From Paraburkholderia mimosarum LMG 23256 = NBRC 106338 (GTDB lineage Bacteria > Pseudomonadota > Gammaproteobacteria > Burkholderiales > Burkholderiaceae): a stretch of 64,000 bases of DNA. The first letter of the stretch is position 1; the number at the start of each line of letters is the position of its first letter. Below are positions 34,749-44,398 of the stretch, one piece after another. The notes beneath the pieces are model-generated. The model did no database searches. It had not been told where the DNA came from and worked only from the letters and a program-made list of their open reading frames with translations. The position numbers and the translations under genes are program-made. The stretch is taken from NCBI RefSeq assembly GCF_000739815.1, contig NZ_BBJJ01000004.1, positions 62,001 through 126,000 of the forward strand. The letters are read 5' to 3'.

Positions 34749-34867
34749 GTTGATTCTCCACTTCATTCAATGACGGCGCCGCTCAGGGCGCCAACCGTGC
34801 AAGCATAAGGGAAACCCGCAAGCGCTGCGCCAACGCGAGCACGCGCGACGAATGTTTCCGGAGCTGC

Positions 34868-35482
34868 CTAGCGTTTTCTGAACACCAGACAGAAATTGTT
34901 CGCCGGCATCGCCACGCGCGCTTCACACGCGAAGCCTTGCGCCTGCGCCAGCGCCTCCACGTCTTCCATGTCGCGCACGCCCCACGAGGGGTCGCGTGCG
35001 CGCAGATCGGCGTCGAAGGCCTCGTTGCTCGGCGCGGTGTGCGCGCCGCCGCGCCGGTACGGCCCATAGAGCACGAGCGCGCCTCCCTCAGCAATGCGCA
35101 CGCCCGCGCCCTTCATGAGCGCGCGTGCCGCTTCCCATGGCGCGATGTGAATCATGTTGATGCAGACGATGGCGTCCACCGCTTCGATCGGCCAGGGCTC
35201 GCGGCATACGTCGAGGTCGAGCGGCTCGAGCAGGTTCGCGAGGCCCGTATGCGCGCGCCAGGCGGCGATCGAAGCGCGGGCGCGGGCGTCGGCGTCGCTG
35301 GGCTGCCAGGTGAGGCCGGGCAACGCGGACGCGAAATGTACGGCATGCTGCCCGGTGCCGCTCGCGATTTCGAGCACGGTGCCCTGGGCGGGCAGCGCAC
35401 CGCGCAGCACCTCCAGAATCGGCGCGGCGTTGCGTTCGGCGGCAGGCGCGCAAAGGCGCTGTGCGGCTTGCGGGTCGTTCAT
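34868..35482 (-). CDS. DUF938 SAM-dependent methyltransferase-like protein
   Basis: The predicted protein has 204 residues. It opens MNDPQAAQRLCAPAAERN and has the SAM-binding motif VLEIASGTGQHAVHFA near residue 37, the acidic strand-end in QPSDAD, and INMIHIAPWEA further on. This is the DUF938 family, methyltransferase-fold proteins of unknown target. Length is typical. It sits between gnd and the PPOX flavoprotein gene on the same strand but with gaps of more than 45 bases, so operon membership is unclear. The fold is secure; the substrate is unknown. Confidence 0.87.
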   Translation of the reverse strand: MNDPQAAQRLCAPAAERNAAPILEVLRGALPAQGTVLEIASGTGQHAVHFASALPGLTWQPSDADARARASIAAWRAHTGLANLLEPLDLDVCREPWPIEAVDAIVCINMIHIAPWEAARALMKGAGVRIAEGGALVLYGPYRRGGAHTAPSNEAFDADLRARDPSWGVRDMEDVEALAQAQGFACEARVAMPANNFCLVFRKR

Positions 35483-35529
35483 CGTCTTGCGCTCGTTCAG
35501 GGTTCACTCAGGGTTCGCACAGATTCGGC

Positions 35530-36147
35530 TCAGTAAAGAGAGTGCTTGATGCGTTCGGCGAGGCCGGCTTCGTAGGTCTCGACATCGAACGTCTCGCCAT
35601 ACTGCTCCTCGTTCACGCGGCGCAGCATCTCGCCCGCGCTCGGCAGGTGCGAGCGCTCGACGTGATGCGAAGCGTCCCACAGCTTCGAGCGCACGATGGC
35701 CTTCGAGCAATGGAAATACACACTCTCCACGTCGATCACGAGCACCGAGCGCGGCGGCTTGCCGTCCACGGCGAAGCTCGCCACGAGCGCCGCTTCGGTG
35801 CTCACCCGCGCGCGTCCGTTCACGCGCAGCATTTCGCCCACGCCCGGCACCATGAAGAGCAGCGCCACCTGCGCCGAAGCGATCACGTTACGCAAACTGT
35901 CCACGCGGTTGTTGCCTGGGCGGTCGGGCAGCGCGAGCGTGCGCTCGTCGACAATGCGCACGAAGCCGGGCGCGTCGCCGCGCGGCGAGCAATCGAGGCC
36001 TTCCGGCCCGCCCGTCGCGAGTACGACGAACGGCGAGCTTTCGATGAAGCGCCGGTAATCCGCGTTGACGTGATCGATTTCCTTGCGCAACGAGCGTTCG
36101 TTCGGCGTGCCGTAGTGCGCTTCGAGGTCGGCTAGCGTGTTCAGCAT
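35530..36147 (-). CDS. FMN-dependent PPOX-type flavoprotein (pyridoxamine oxidase-like)
   Basis: The predicted 205-residue protein has the split-barrel fold. It opens MLNTLADLEAHYGTPNERSL, then FVVLATGGPEGLDCSPRGDA (FMN-contact strand) and RPGNNRVDSLRNV. This matches the MSMEG_1061-type FMN-dependent PPOX family, often annotated as pyridoxamine 5'-phosphate oxidase-related. It probably binds FMN or F420-like cofactors and reduces small molecules; the true substrate is unknown. The start at 36147 is clear; the much longer frame upstream to 37248 is an artefact over the sirtuin gene. It follows the sirtuin by 29 bases on the same strand. Confidence 0.86.
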   Translation of the reverse strand: MLNTLADLEAHYGTPNERSLRKEIDHVNADYRRFIESSPFVVLATGGPEGLDCSPRGDAPGFVRIVDERTLALPDRPGNNRVDSLRNVIASAQVALLFMVPGVGEMLRVNGRARVSTEAALVASFAVDGKPPRSVLVIDVESVYFHCSKAIVRSKLWDASHHVERSHLPSAGEMLRRVNEEQYGETFDVETYEAGLAERIKHSLY

Positions 36148-36176
36148 GTCGTCGGTTCCTTGGGGTCGTGGCGATA

Positions 36177-37043
36177 TCAGGGAAAAAGGCGCGCGCCCAG
36201 CGCTTCGAGCACGGCCGCACACGGCGCTTCGAGCTTCAGTGCGAGCAACGGGTCGGCGCGCGTCTTGCCCATGTTGATCGCGGCCACGGGCTTGCCGCGC
36301 TGCTGGGCCCAGGCGCAGAAGCGGTAACCCGAATAGACCATGAGCGAGGAGCCGACCACGAGCACGGCGTCGGCCTCGTCGAGCGCGTTCGAGGCGCTTG
36401 CCACGCGCTCGCGGGGCACGTTCTCGCCGAAGAACACCACCGAAGGCTTGAGCATGCCGCCGCACGCGGCGCACGCCGGCACGTGGAAGGCGTTCTCGCC
36501 GTCGAAGTCGAGATGGGCGTCGCCGTCGGCGGCGGGCTCCGCGCTCGCGCCCGCAATCGCCGGATTGCGCGCCACGAGTTCCGGCTGGATCGATGCGCGC
36601 GAGTACTGCGCGCCGCAGTCGAGGCAATGCACATGCGCGATGCTGCCGTGCAGTTCGATCACCTCGCGGCTGCCCGCGCGCTGATGCAGCCCGTCCACGT
36701 TCTGCGTGACGAGCGTGCGCGCGTAGCCCGCCGCGCCGAGGCGCGCGAGCGCGCGATGCGCGCCGTTGGGCTGGGCGAGACCGACCGTCGGCCAGCCGAT
36801 CATGCTGCGCGCCCAGTAGCGCCGCCGCATGCTCTCGGAGCCGAGGAACTCCTGCAGCGTGATGGGCGGCGAGCGCTTCCACGCGCCGTTCTCGTCGCGG
36901 TAGCCGGGAATGCCCGAATCCGTGCTGATACCCGCTCCGGTCAGCACGAACAGGCGCGGATGACGCTCGACGAACACCTGCAGCGCGTCGAGCGCGGCGG
37001 CGTCGTGAGCGGGGGCGTGGGAGACGAGAATGGATTCGGTCAT
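36177..37043 (-). CDS. Sirtuin, NAD-dependent protein deacylase
   Basis: The predicted enzyme has 288 residues. FVLTGAGISTDSGIPGYRDE is the NAD-binding loop, TQNVDGLHQRAGS and VIELHGS give the catalytic histidine, and two CxxC pairs (HCLDCG, CAACGG) bind the structural zinc. VVFFGENVP and VVGSSLMVYSGYR complete the class II-like (SIRT4-type) pattern. It removes acyl groups from protein lysines using NAD. The ATG at 37043 (MTESILVSH) is preferred; the frame runs on to 37178. It is upstream of the PPOX flavoprotein gene and downstream of the short cysteine protein, all minus strand, likely one operon. Confidence 0.9.
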   Translation of the reverse strand: MTESILVSHAPAHDAAALDALQVFVERHPRLFVLTGAGISTDSGIPGYRDENGAWKRSPPITLQEFLGSESMRRRYWARSMIGWPTVGLAQPNGAHRALARLGAAGYARTLVTQNVDGLHQRAGSREVIELHGSIAHVHCLDCGAQYSRASIQPELVARNPAIAGASAEPAADGDAHLDFDGENAFHVPACAACGGMLKPSVVFFGENVPRERVASASNALDEADAVLVVGSSLMVYSGYRFCAWAQQRGKPVAAINMGKTRADPLLALKLEAPCAAVLEALGARLFP

Positions 37044-37057
37044 GGCGGAAGAGGCAT

Positions 37058-37327
37058 TCAGTGCCCGTCGCTGCGCGGCGGGCGTGAAGACTTGCTGCGC
37101 GAAGGCGCCGCGGATTTCGCCGGCTTTCTTCGCGGCGCTCGCGCCGCAGCCTGCCGCGCCGCTTCGCGCGCTTCCCATGCAGCCAATGCGGTGCGGTAGC
37201 GGTCCATCTCCTGATCGTAGAGATCGAAGATGCAGGGATCGCAGCCACTATGGCAGCAGTCGTCGAGATTGGGGCGTTCGGGCGGCTGGGGACGGGGATC
37301 GTCGTCCGGACGCTGGGGCAAAGGCAT
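37058..37327 (-). CDS. Oxidoreductase-like domain protein (CCxSGC motif)
   Basis: An 89-residue protein with a Pro-rich N-terminus, then PNLDDCCHSGCDPCIFDLYD, the signature of the Oxidored-like domain: four closely spaced cysteines. A helix and a Lys/Arg/Ser-rich tail follow. The function of this domain is unknown; in mitochondria the related OXLD1 and amino-acid dehydrogenase partners are described. It lies 14 bases before the sirtuin start on the same strand and probably shares its transcript. Small size and cysteine cluster suggest metal or redox binding. Confidence 0.78.
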   Translation of the reverse strand: MPLPQRPDDDPRPQPPERPNLDDCCHSGCDPCIFDLYDQEMDRYRTALAAWEAREAARQAAARAPRRKPAKSAAPSRSKSSRPPRSDGH

Positions 37328-37456
37328 GGGCGCTCGGGCGTCGTGGCGGTTCAGCGGCCAGTATACGGGACACTGCGCGGGAGAGTACGCGGGCCAGTAC
37401 GCGGCAAGTGCGAGCGCGTGCGGCGCCGCCCCGGTCCCCGCTCGCTCGCAATCCGC

Positions 37457-38239
37457 TCAGCCGCGCCCCACAAACGGCATCTTCGTCGCCATGATCGTCA
37501 TGAACTGCACGTTCGCCTCCAGCGGCAACTGCGCCATGTGCAGCAGCGCGTCGGCGACCAGTTCCACATCCATCAGCGGCTCGACGGCGATCTCGCCGTT
37601 CGCCTGCGGCACGCCGCGCGCCATGCGCTCGGCCATCTCGGTCGCCGCGTTGCCGATGTCGATCTGCCCGCACGCGATGTCGTAGCGCCGGCCATCGAGC
37701 GAAACGGTTTTGGTCAGGCCGGTGATGGCATGCTTGGTCGCCGTGTACGCGATGCTGAACGGCCGCGGCGCGTGCGCGGAAATCGAGCCGTTGTTGATGA
37801 TGCGGCCGCCGCGCGGCGTCTGCCGCTTCATGAGCCCGAACGCCGCGCGCGTGCACAGGAACACGCCGGTGAGGTTCGTGTCGACCACGGCGCGCCAGTC
37901 GTCCACGGCAAGCTCGTCGATGTCCACGGCCGGCGCATTGCGGCCCGCGTTGTTGAAGAGCAGATCGAGCCGGCCGTAGCGTGCGCGGATCGTCTCGAAG
38001 AGCGCCTCGACGGCGGCCGCATCGGTCACGTCGCAGGGCACCGCGAGCGCCTCTTCCCCGCGCGCGCGGGCTTCGTCGGCGAGCGCTTCGAGCGGCGCGG
38101 CCCGGCGTCCCGCCAGCACGACGGCGAAGCCGTTCGCGAGCAGCCTGCGCGCGCACGCGCGGCCGATGCCGCTGCCCGCGCCCGTGACGAGCGCGATCTT
38201 GCGCGCGGGCGTCGCTGCGTTTGCTTGCGTATCACTCAT
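37457..38239 (-). CDS. Short-chain dehydrogenase/reductase
   Basis: A predicted 260-residue classical [23 protein letters not shown] is the cofactor-binding loop, [14 protein letters not shown] the NNAG motif, [20 protein letters not shown] carries the catalytic Ser and Tyr with K in YTATKHA. The arginines after the second strand (AGRRAA) suggest NADP use. The substrate is unknown. The start at 38239 (MSDTQANA) is used rather than 38266 because a GAGGCAACG site precedes it. It is 23 bases downstream of a binding-protein gene on the same strand, so the two are probably co-transcribed. Confidence 0.87.
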   Translation of the reverse strand: MSDTQANAATPARKIALVTGAGSGIGRACARRLLANGFAVVLAGRRAAPLEALADEARARGEEALAVPCDVTDAAAVEALFETIRARYGRLDLLFNNAGRNAPAVDIDELAVDDWRAVVDTNLTGVFLCTRAAFGLMKRQTPRGGRIINNGSISAHAPRPFSIAYTATKHAITGLTKTVSLDGRRYDIACGQIDIGNAATEMAERMARGVPQANGEIAVEPLMDVELVADALLHMAQLPLEANVQFMTIMATKMPFVGRG

Positions 38240-38262
38240 CGTTGCCTCTTTCGGTTGGGCCT

Positions 38263-39306
38263 TCAATCGAGCGGCTCGTCGTTGGGATGCGCGAAAAGCG
38301 CCTTCATCTGCTCAGACATCGGATAGTCGAGGTTCACGCCCGCCGGCGGAATCGGCGACTCGAACCAGCGCCGGTAGAGCGCGAGCGCCTCGCCCGAGCG
38401 CTCCATCTGTGCGATCGTGCTATCGGCGATGCGCTTGAACGCGCCGTCGCCGCGCCGGAACATGCAGCCGTACACCTCGGACCGGGCCGGGCTGCCGACG
38501 ACCGCGAGCGCGCGCGCGTCGTCCGCATTGCGCGCGCGCGTCACCGGCTCGCCAGGCGTATCGTTCGCCACATAGCCGGTCGCGAGCGAAGCGTACAGCA
38601 GCGGCTCGTCCATCACGAAGGCAACGGCGCGGCCCGAGCGCACCGCTTCGACCGAATCGGCATGGCTCTTCGCGACGACGATCCGCATGTCCATCGCGCG
38701 CTCCACGTTCCAGCGGCGCAGCAGCCGCTCTTCCGAGGTGCCCGCGGTCGTGACCACGGTGCGGCCCGCGAGATCGCCGAAGTCCTTGACCGGCGAATCG
38801 CGCTTCACGAGCATGCGCACGCCGTACACGAAAATGCTGTTCGAAAACGCCACGTCGTTTTCGCGCTCGCGCGTATGGGTCGTGGTGCTGCATTCGAGAT
38901 CGACGGTGCCGTTCTGCACGAGCGCAATGCGGTTCTGCGGCGTGACGACCACTTCGCGCACCCGCAGCGCGGGAAGCTTGAGCGTCTCGCGCACGTTTGC
39001 CGCGATGCGCTGGGCGATTTCGTACGAGTAGCCCGTTGCGTGTTCGCCGTCCGCCATGTAGGAGAACGGCACGGCGGCCTCGCGCACGCCAATGACGATC
39101 GTCCCGGTGTCGCGAATCTTGCGCAGTGTGGCGCTTTCCAGTTCGTCGGCGCTGGCGGCGCCCGCGGCCGTCAGCGCGCACGCGCTGGCAACCGCGCTGA
39201 AGACGGTGGCCGACCGCGCGCGGGCGGTACTGCCGCGACGCGCACGGCCACGCAGCCATGTGGCGATGCCGGTCGACCGGGCCTCGCGCATCAACTCGCT
39301 CTTCAA
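38263..39306 (-). CDS. Amino acid ABC transporter substrate-binding protein (GltI-like)
   Basis: The predicted protein has 347 residues. A long N-terminal region (about 52 residues) ending in AAGAASA is a signal peptide with an unusually basic start. The binding domain has [40 protein letters not shown] and the hinge [10 protein letters not shown], closest to glutamate/aspartate-binding proteins (GltI). No permease or ATPase is adjacent. The listed start is a TTG at 39306; an ATG at 39291 (MREARSTG) is equally possible. It precedes an SDR gene, 23 bases away. Confidence 0.82.
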   Translation of the reverse strand: MKSELMREARSTGIATWLRGRARRGSTARARSATVFSAVASACALTAAGAASADELESATLRKIRDTGTIVIGVREAAVPFSYMADGEHATGYSYEIAQRIAANVRETLKLPALRVREVVVTPQNRIALVQNGTVDLECSTTTHTRERENDVAFSNSIFVYGVRMLVKRDSPVKDFGDLAGRTVVTTAGTSEERLLRRWNVERAMDMRIVVAKSHADSVEAVRSGRAVAFVMDEPLLYASLATGYVANDTPGEPVTRARNADDARALAVVGSPARSEVYGCMFRRGDGAFKRIADSTIAQMERSGEALALYRRWFESPIPPAGVNLDYPMSEQMKALFAHPNDEPLD

Positions 39307-39535
39307 CAGAGTTTCCCCCGGATCTTTAGTTCTCGCGAAGCGACGCGCTCATGGCGACGCTCCCCCACGCGCGATTGTACCGGCGGCCCGCGGCAAGTCG
39401 CCGCTTCGTCGCGCGAGCCGCTGCGCACGATCGCGTGAAAGACTTCGATATGACGCGGAACGCAATGAGACGCATGAGCGAAAGACGCCAGCGCGGCGGA
39501 AGAAAAAACGCAAGAAAATCGCTTGCGAGCTGCCC

Positions 39536-40945
39536 TCAAATACGGAAGTCGGCCGCCATATCGTCGTCGCTGCGCGCGACGATCGCGCCGCTGCGCGCCG
39601 CCTTGACGAACGCGTCGTAATCGCGCTCCACCTGGTCTGCGTAGGCAAACGCGTAGCCCGTGAGCGCCTCCGCGAACTGGTCGTTGCGGCCGATGTACGA
39701 AGAGATCTCGATGGCCGCCCTGCCCGACTTCGCATGCGCGCGCGCGAGCGCCCATCCGCACAGACGCGCATAGCCGACGAGCAGCGCGCTGTCGAGCAAC
39801 TGCAGATCGACTGAAAGCTTCATGTCGCGCAACTGGCGCACATAGAAGTTGCGGCCCGAAGGCCCCGTGGTCCAGCCAAGGAAGATGTCGCTCGCGGCCT
39901 GAAGGAGCCGCTGACCGTGCACCACGCGCGCGCCTTCGTGCTTCGGCGAATGCGATTTGAAGTACTGCGAAACGACTGATCGCCTGGCCTCCTTCACCTG
40001 CAGGAAGAGCGGCTTGTCGTGATGATCGACGAGCAGCATCACGAGGCAGCGCGTGCCCACGCTGCCCACGCCCACCACCTTGAACACGAGATCCTGAACG
40101 GCGAAGTGATCGAGCAGTTCGCGCCGGTCGGGCGCGAGTGTATTCGCGTATTGCGCATACATTGGCTCGATCAGCTTGCGCCAGTCGCCCAGCATGAACC
40201 AGTCGTCTTCGGGTTCGAACAGCGTGTTCGCGCCATGCACGTGAAAGAGCGCGGGCGGCGCGTCGCGGATCGTCCAGTGATCGCCGTCGCGCTCCGCGAG
40301 CTTTTCGAGCAGGTTTTCGTGCGTGCGGCTCGCGGCCTTCTCCATGCCGCGCCGGATCAGGCGGCGGCCTTCTGGCGTGAGCGCCGTTTCGACCATGCGG
40401 TCGAAGGTAATCTTGTCGTACCAGAGATCGAGCGCGCCGTACTCGGCGTAGTGGCGCAGGCGGTCGCGATAACTGGTCACGGCCGTCATCACGAGTTCCT
40501 CGGCCACGCCACGCGAATAGCGCATGTGCCGCGCCGCCACCACGAAGCTCGCCACGAGGCGCTTCACGTCCCACTCCCACGGGCCGGGCGCGACTTCGTC
40601 GAAGTCGTTGAGATCGAACACGAGCTGGCGCTCGGGCGTGGCGAAGGCGCCGAAGTTCAGCAAGTGCGCGTCGCCGCAGATCTCCATCGTCATGCCGGTA
40701 TGGGGCACGCCCGCCAGATCGTGCGCCTGCAAAATCGCGCTGCCGCGAAAGAACGTGAAGGGCGAAACGATCATGCGCCCATAGCGCAATTGCACGAGAT
40801 TGGGCACGCGGCCCTCGCTGTTCGAGCGCAACAGCTCGAGCGGATCGCGCCGGATGTCGCCGGTCTCCTTGTGGCTCGAACGTTTCGAGCGCTCGCGCGC
40901 GGCACGCCCGGCCGCCTCGCGTTCAGCAACGGTGCTCCCATTCAT
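39536..40945 (-). CDS. DUF2252 kinase-like protein
   Basis: The predicted protein has 469 residues. It has RYGRMIVSPFTFFRGSAILQ, MEICGDAHLLNFGAFATPER, VFDLNDFDEVAPGPWEWDVK and FLQVKEARRSV, the order of motifs in the DUF2252 family. This family has a protein-kinase/choline-kinase-like fold (GDAHLxNFG resembles a catalytic loop, DFDE a metal-binding loop), but the substrate is unknown. The start at 40945 (MNGSTVAER) has GAGAAGG upstream; the frame extends to 41029. It is divergent from gltS. The motif pattern supports phosphotransfer activity. Confidence 0.87.
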   Translation of the reverse strand: MNGSTVAEREAAGRAARERSKRSSHKETGDIRRDPLELLRSNSEGRVPNLVQLRYGRMIVSPFTFFRGSAILQAHDLAGVPHTGMTMEICGDAHLLNFGAFATPERQLVFDLNDFDEVAPGPWEWDVKRLVASFVVAARHMRYSRGVAEELVMTAVTSYRDRLRHYAEYGALDLWYDKITFDRMVETALTPEGRRLIRRGMEKAASRTHENLLEKLAERDGDHWTIRDAPPALFHVHGANTLFEPEDDWFMLGDWRKLIEPMYAQYANTLAPDRRELLDHFAVQDLVFKVVGVGSVGTRCLVMLLVDHHDKPLFLQVKEARRSVVSQYFKSHSPKHEGARVVHGQRLLQAASDIFLGWTTGPSGRNFYVRQLRDMKLSVDLQLLDSALLVGYARLCGWALARAHAKSGRAAIEISSYIGRNDQFAEALTGYAFAYADQVERDYDAFVKAARSGAIVARSDDDMAADFRI

Positions 40946-41270
40946 GACCTTCTCCGGTTCTTGTGCGGTCTCGCGGCATCGTGGCGACAGTGCGAAATGC
41001 AGGCGATGCGAAGCGTATTCGTCCTGCATGAGCGGCGGGCTCGCACGCAGTGCGTTTCGCCGCCTGCGTATTTAAGCGTGCGGCCCTGTTTCGTGCAAGC
41101 CAGGCGGCCGGCGCCGCCGCGATTGCGCACGAAGCACGCACCGGGCACGCGGCTCCTGTACCGTGCCTGGGATACGTCCCTGCTATCTGCAGGTTTTGTC
41201 CTCTTGCGGCGATGCAGCAGTCCCGCTGTCCGGAGAGACCACGCATGAGCCCTCGAATGAAGGTTCGGAT
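40946..41270. other. Divergent intergenic region between DUF2252 and gltS
   Basis: No gene is seen in this 325-base gap. It should contain both promoters. Open frames here overlap the DUF2252 gene's antisense strand and lack similarity. No clear hairpin was found. Confidence 0.4.
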
Positions 41271-42497
41271 ATGAACGTCAACGTCTACTCAACGCTCGTC
41301 GTCGCGTCGCTCGTGCTGCTGGTTGGCCAATGGCTCGTCGCCGCGGTGCCGCTTCTGCGCAAATGGACGATACCGGAGCCCGTGGCGGGCGGCATCGTCG
41401 CCGCGCTGATCGTCTTCGCGCTGCACAGCTTCGCGCACAGAGACGTGGTTTTCGACACCTCGCTGCAGGCGCCGCTCATGCAAGCGTTCTTCGCCACCAT
41501 CGGCCTCAATCCGAACCTCGCCAACCTGAAACACGGCGGACCTGTCCTCGCGCGATTTCTCGCCGTGGTGGTCGCGCTGCTCGTGCTGCAAAACGCGCTG
41601 GGGATCGTGCTCGCCCTGGCGTTCGGCGTCGATCCGCTATACGGGCTGCTGGGCGGCTCGGTGTCGCTCGCGGGCGGACACGGCACGGGCGCCGCGTGGG
41701 GCGCGGTGTTCACCGAGCATCACGGGCTGCAGTCCGCCACCGAAGCGGCCATTGCCTGCGCAACGTTCGGGCTGGTCATGGGCGGCATTCTTGGGGGCCC
41801 CGTTGCGCAACACCTCATGAAACGCATCGGCACGGGGGCAGATGCCGCGAACGCAACGAGCGCGACCAGCGCGACTAGCGCAACGGCGCCCGACCCGTAT
41901 GCTTTCGAAGAACCGAAGGCCGAACAGCCGACCACGCCGGGCGCGTTCATCGAAACGCTCACGCTCATCGCCATCAGCCTCGCGGGGGGCGACGCGCTTT
42001 CCGGACTGATCGCGGGCACAGCGTTCGAGTTACCCGCTTTCGTATGCGTGTTGTTCGTGGCTGTGCTGCTCGCCAACGCACTAGCGCTCGTGGGACGCCC
42101 GGTGGCCGGGCATGCCGTCGCGCTGATCGGCAACGTGAGTCTCGCGCTCTTTCTCGCCATGGCGCTCATGACGCTGCGCCTGTGGGACCTTGCCGCGCTC
42201 GCGCTGCCCGTCTTCACGATACTCGCCGCGCAAACGCTGCTCATGGTCGTCTACGCGGTGTTCGTGACGTTCCGCGTGATGGGCGCGAACTACGACGCCG
42301 TCGTGCTGGCGGCGGGCCACTGCGGTTTCGGCCTCGGCGCGACGCCCACGGCGATTGCAAACATGCAGGCCGTCACGGCACGTTTTGGCCATTCGCACCT
42401 CGCGTTTCTCGTGGTGCCGATGGTGGCCGCCTTCTTCATCGACATCGCCAACGCCATCACCATCAAGCTCTTTCTCGCGCTACCGCTTTTCCATTGA
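41271..42497 (+). CDS. gltS: Sodium/glutamate symporter GltS
   Basis: A predicted 408-residue membrane protein with about ten hydrophobic segments. GGSVSLAGGHGTGAAWGAVF and AGHCGFGLGATPTAIANMQA are the two conserved GltS re-entrant-loop motifs (one per half). It imports glutamate with sodium. The central cytoplasmic loop contains a threefold Ala-Thr-Ser run encoded by tandem 9-base repeats (about 41849-41883). The start at 41271 (MNVNVYSTL) is typical. The gene is followed after 84 bases by a LysE-family exporter gene, so amino acid flux genes cluster here. Confidence 0.93.
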   Translation: MNVNVYSTLVVASLVLLVGQWLVAAVPLLRKWTIPEPVAGGIVAALIVFALHSFAHRDVVFDTSLQAPLMQAFFATIGLNPNLANLKHGGPVLARFLAVVVALLVLQNALGIVLALAFGVDPLYGLLGGSVSLAGGHGTGAAWGAVFTEHHGLQSATEAAIACATFGLVMGGILGGPVAQHLMKRIGTGADAANATSATSATSATAPDPYAFEEPKAEQPTTPGAFIETLTLIAISLAGGDALSGLIAGTAFELPAFVCVLFVAVLLANALALVGRPVAGHAVALIGNVSLALFLAMALMTLRLWDLAALALPVFTILAAQTLLMVVYAVFVTFRVMGANYDAVVLAAGHCGFGLGATPTAIANMQAVTARFGHSHLAFLVVPMVAAFFIDIANAITIKLFLALPLFH

Positions 42498-42581
42498 GCG
42501 GCGCAGCGCGACGCGCGAGGCGCGCTAGAATTGTCCGATTCACGGCGCGCCTTGCACTGCGCCCAATCTGCGAGCGTCATC

Positions 42582-43202
42582 ATGTCCCTCACCGCCTGGT
42601 TATTTTTCCTGCCCGCCTGCTTCGCACTGAACATGGCGCCGGGACCCAACAACCTGCTGTCCATCAACGTGGCCGCGCGCCACGGGTTTTTGCGCGCGTT
42701 CGCTGGCGGCGCTGGCCGGCTCGTTGCGTTCGCCGCCATGATCGCGCTCGCGGCCACGGGCCTCGCCGTGGTACTGCGCGCTTCCGAGGCGATCTTCCTC
42801 GCCATCAAGCTCGCGGGCGCGGCCTACCTCGTGTGGCTCGCAGTGCAGCTCTGGCGCAGCGACGCCAACCCCATCGGCGAGGGCCTGGAAGGCGACGCCT
42901 CGCTCGCGCGCCTCGCGTGGCGCGAATGCCTCGTGGCGGCGGGCAACCCCAAGGCGATTCTGGTTTTCACGGCCTTCCTGCCGCAATTCGTCGACGTCGC
43001 GAAGCCCATTGCGCCGCAATTCGGCGTGCTGGGTGCAAGCTTTCTCGTGCTCGAATGCGTGGCCATCGCCCTGTACTCGCTCGCGGGCATGTACCTCGGC
43101 CGCTGGCTCACGCGCGCCACGGTGCGCCGCTGGTTCAATCGCACTTGCGGTGCGTTTCTGGGCGTGATCGGCGTGAGCTTTCTGCTCGTGCGGCGCGCCT
43201 GA
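42582..43202 (+). CDS. LysE-family amino acid exporter
   Basis: The predicted transporter has 206 residues and five or six hydrophobic segments. It opens MSLTAWLFFLPACFALNMAPGPNNLL, of which NMAPGPNNL is the LysE/RhtB signature; GNPKAILVFTAFLPQFV is the second conserved stretch. It exports an amino acid or similar solute. ATG at 42582 is chosen for this motif. It follows gltS by 84 bases on the same strand; the intervening AT-poor region shows no terminator, so co-transcription is possible. Substrate unknown. Confidence 0.88.
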   Translation: MSLTAWLFFLPACFALNMAPGPNNLLSINVAARHGFLRAFAGGAGRLVAFAAMIALAATGLAVVLRASEAIFLAIKLAGAAYLVWLAVQLWRSDANPIGEGLEGDASLARLAWRECLVAAGNPKAILVFTAFLPQFVDVAKPIAPQFGVLGASFLVLECVAIALYSLAGMYLGRWLTRATVRRWFNRTCGAFLGVIGVSFLLVRRA

Positions 43203-43408
43203 ACATCCTGTCGCGCGTCCGCTCATCCATAAACTGTCGCTGATGATTTTCGCGAGAAAGTTTAACTGTCGTTAATCGACGGCAGCCCCTATGCTCAAAC
43301 CATCGTCCGGCGTCGCGGCGAGCGGGAAGCTTTTCCCAAATGCTCGCGACGCGTCGTGAAAAAACGCTGCACCGGACACGCGGTTTTCAACGTCATTGGG
43401 GTTTCAAC

Positions 43409-44386
43409 ATGAAGATCTGCATTTTTGGAGCGGGCGCGATCGGAGGCATGATGGGCGTGCAACTCGCGCGCGCGGGCGCCGACGTGAGCTTCATTGCACG
43501 CGGCCCGCATCTGGCGGCCATGCGCGAGAACGGCGCACGACTTCTGATGGATGGTGAGGAGTACGTGGCAAACGTGCGCTGCACCTCCGATGCGCGCGAG
43601 CTGGGCGTGCAGGACGTCGTGATCGTCACGCTCAAGGCGCATTCGGTGGCGGGCGTGATCGACGCGATGCAGCCGCTGATCGGCAAGCACACCGCGATCG
43701 TTACGGGCACCAACGGCATTCCCTACTGGTATTTCTACCAGCATGGCGGCAAGTTTGCGGGCACCCGGCTCGAAAGCATCGACCCGGACGGCTCGCAATG
43801 GACCCGCCTCACGCCCGAGCGCGCGATCGGCTGTGTGCTCTATCCGGCCGCCGAAATCGAGGCGCCCGGCGTGATCCGCCATGTATACGGCAAGAAGTTT
43901 CCCATTGGCGAGCCCTCGGGCGAGCGCACGCCGCGCATCGTCGCGCTGCACGAAATCATGCAGGCCGCAGGCTTCGACGCGCCGATCCGCGAAAACATCC
44001 GCGATGAAATCTGGCTCAAGCTGTGGGGCAATCTCTGCTTCAATCCGATCAGCGCGCTCACGCATGCCACGCTCGACGTCATCACCAGCGACCCGGCCAC
44101 GCGCGCCGTCGCCCGCACGATGATGCTCGAAGGCAAGCGCATTGCCGAGCAGTTCGGCGTGAACTTCCGGGTGGACGTGGAGCGTCGCATCGACGGCGCG
44201 GGCGCAGTGGGCGCGCACAAGACCTCGATGCTCGTCGACCTCGAAACCGGCCGGCCGATGGAAATCGATCCCCTGCTCACCGTAGTTCAGGAGATGGGCA
44301 GGCTGGTAGGGGAGCCGACGCCGACCATCGACACGGTGCTCGCACTCGTGAAGCAGCGCGAACGCATGGCGATGCAGGCCGCGTGA
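43409..44386 (+). CDS. 2-dehydropantoate 2-reductase family (PanE/ApbA-like)
   Basis: The predicted protein has 325 residues. MKICIFGAGAIGGMMGVQLA is the NADPH-binding start, KAHSVAGVIDAM and GTNGIPYW come next, and the C-terminal helical domain has NIRDEIWLKLWGNLCFNPIS with the catalytic lysine, plus HKTSMLVDLETGRPMEID. It reduces ketopantoate to pantoate in coenzyme A synthesis, or another 2-oxo acid; several paralogues usually occur in Burkholderia, so this may not be the housekeeping PanE. Start at 43409. Two hairpins follow the gene, ending this transcript and that of the convergent LysR gene. Confidence 0.9.
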   Translation: MKICIFGAGAIGGMMGVQLARAGADVSFIARGPHLAAMRENGARLLMDGEEYVANVRCTSDARELGVQDVVIVTLKAHSVAGVIDAMQPLIGKHTAIVTGTNGIPYWYFYQHGGKFAGTRLESIDPDGSQWTRLTPERAIGCVLYPAAEIEAPGVIRHVYGKKFPIGEPSGERTPRIVALHEIMQAAGFDAPIRENIRDEIWLKLWGNLCFNPISALTHATLDVITSDPATRAVARTMMLEGKRIAEQFGVNFRVDVERRIDGAGAVGAHKTSMLVDLETGRPMEIDPLLTVVQEMGRLVGEPTPTIDTVLALVKQRERMAMQAA

Positions 44387-44398
44387 GCGACAGAGAAC

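Noticed and set aside
35530-37248. A 572-codon single gene covering the PPOX and sirtuin region
   Set aside because: Only the last 205 residues match a family (PPOX flavoprotein); the first part is an out-of-frame reading of the sirtuin gene.
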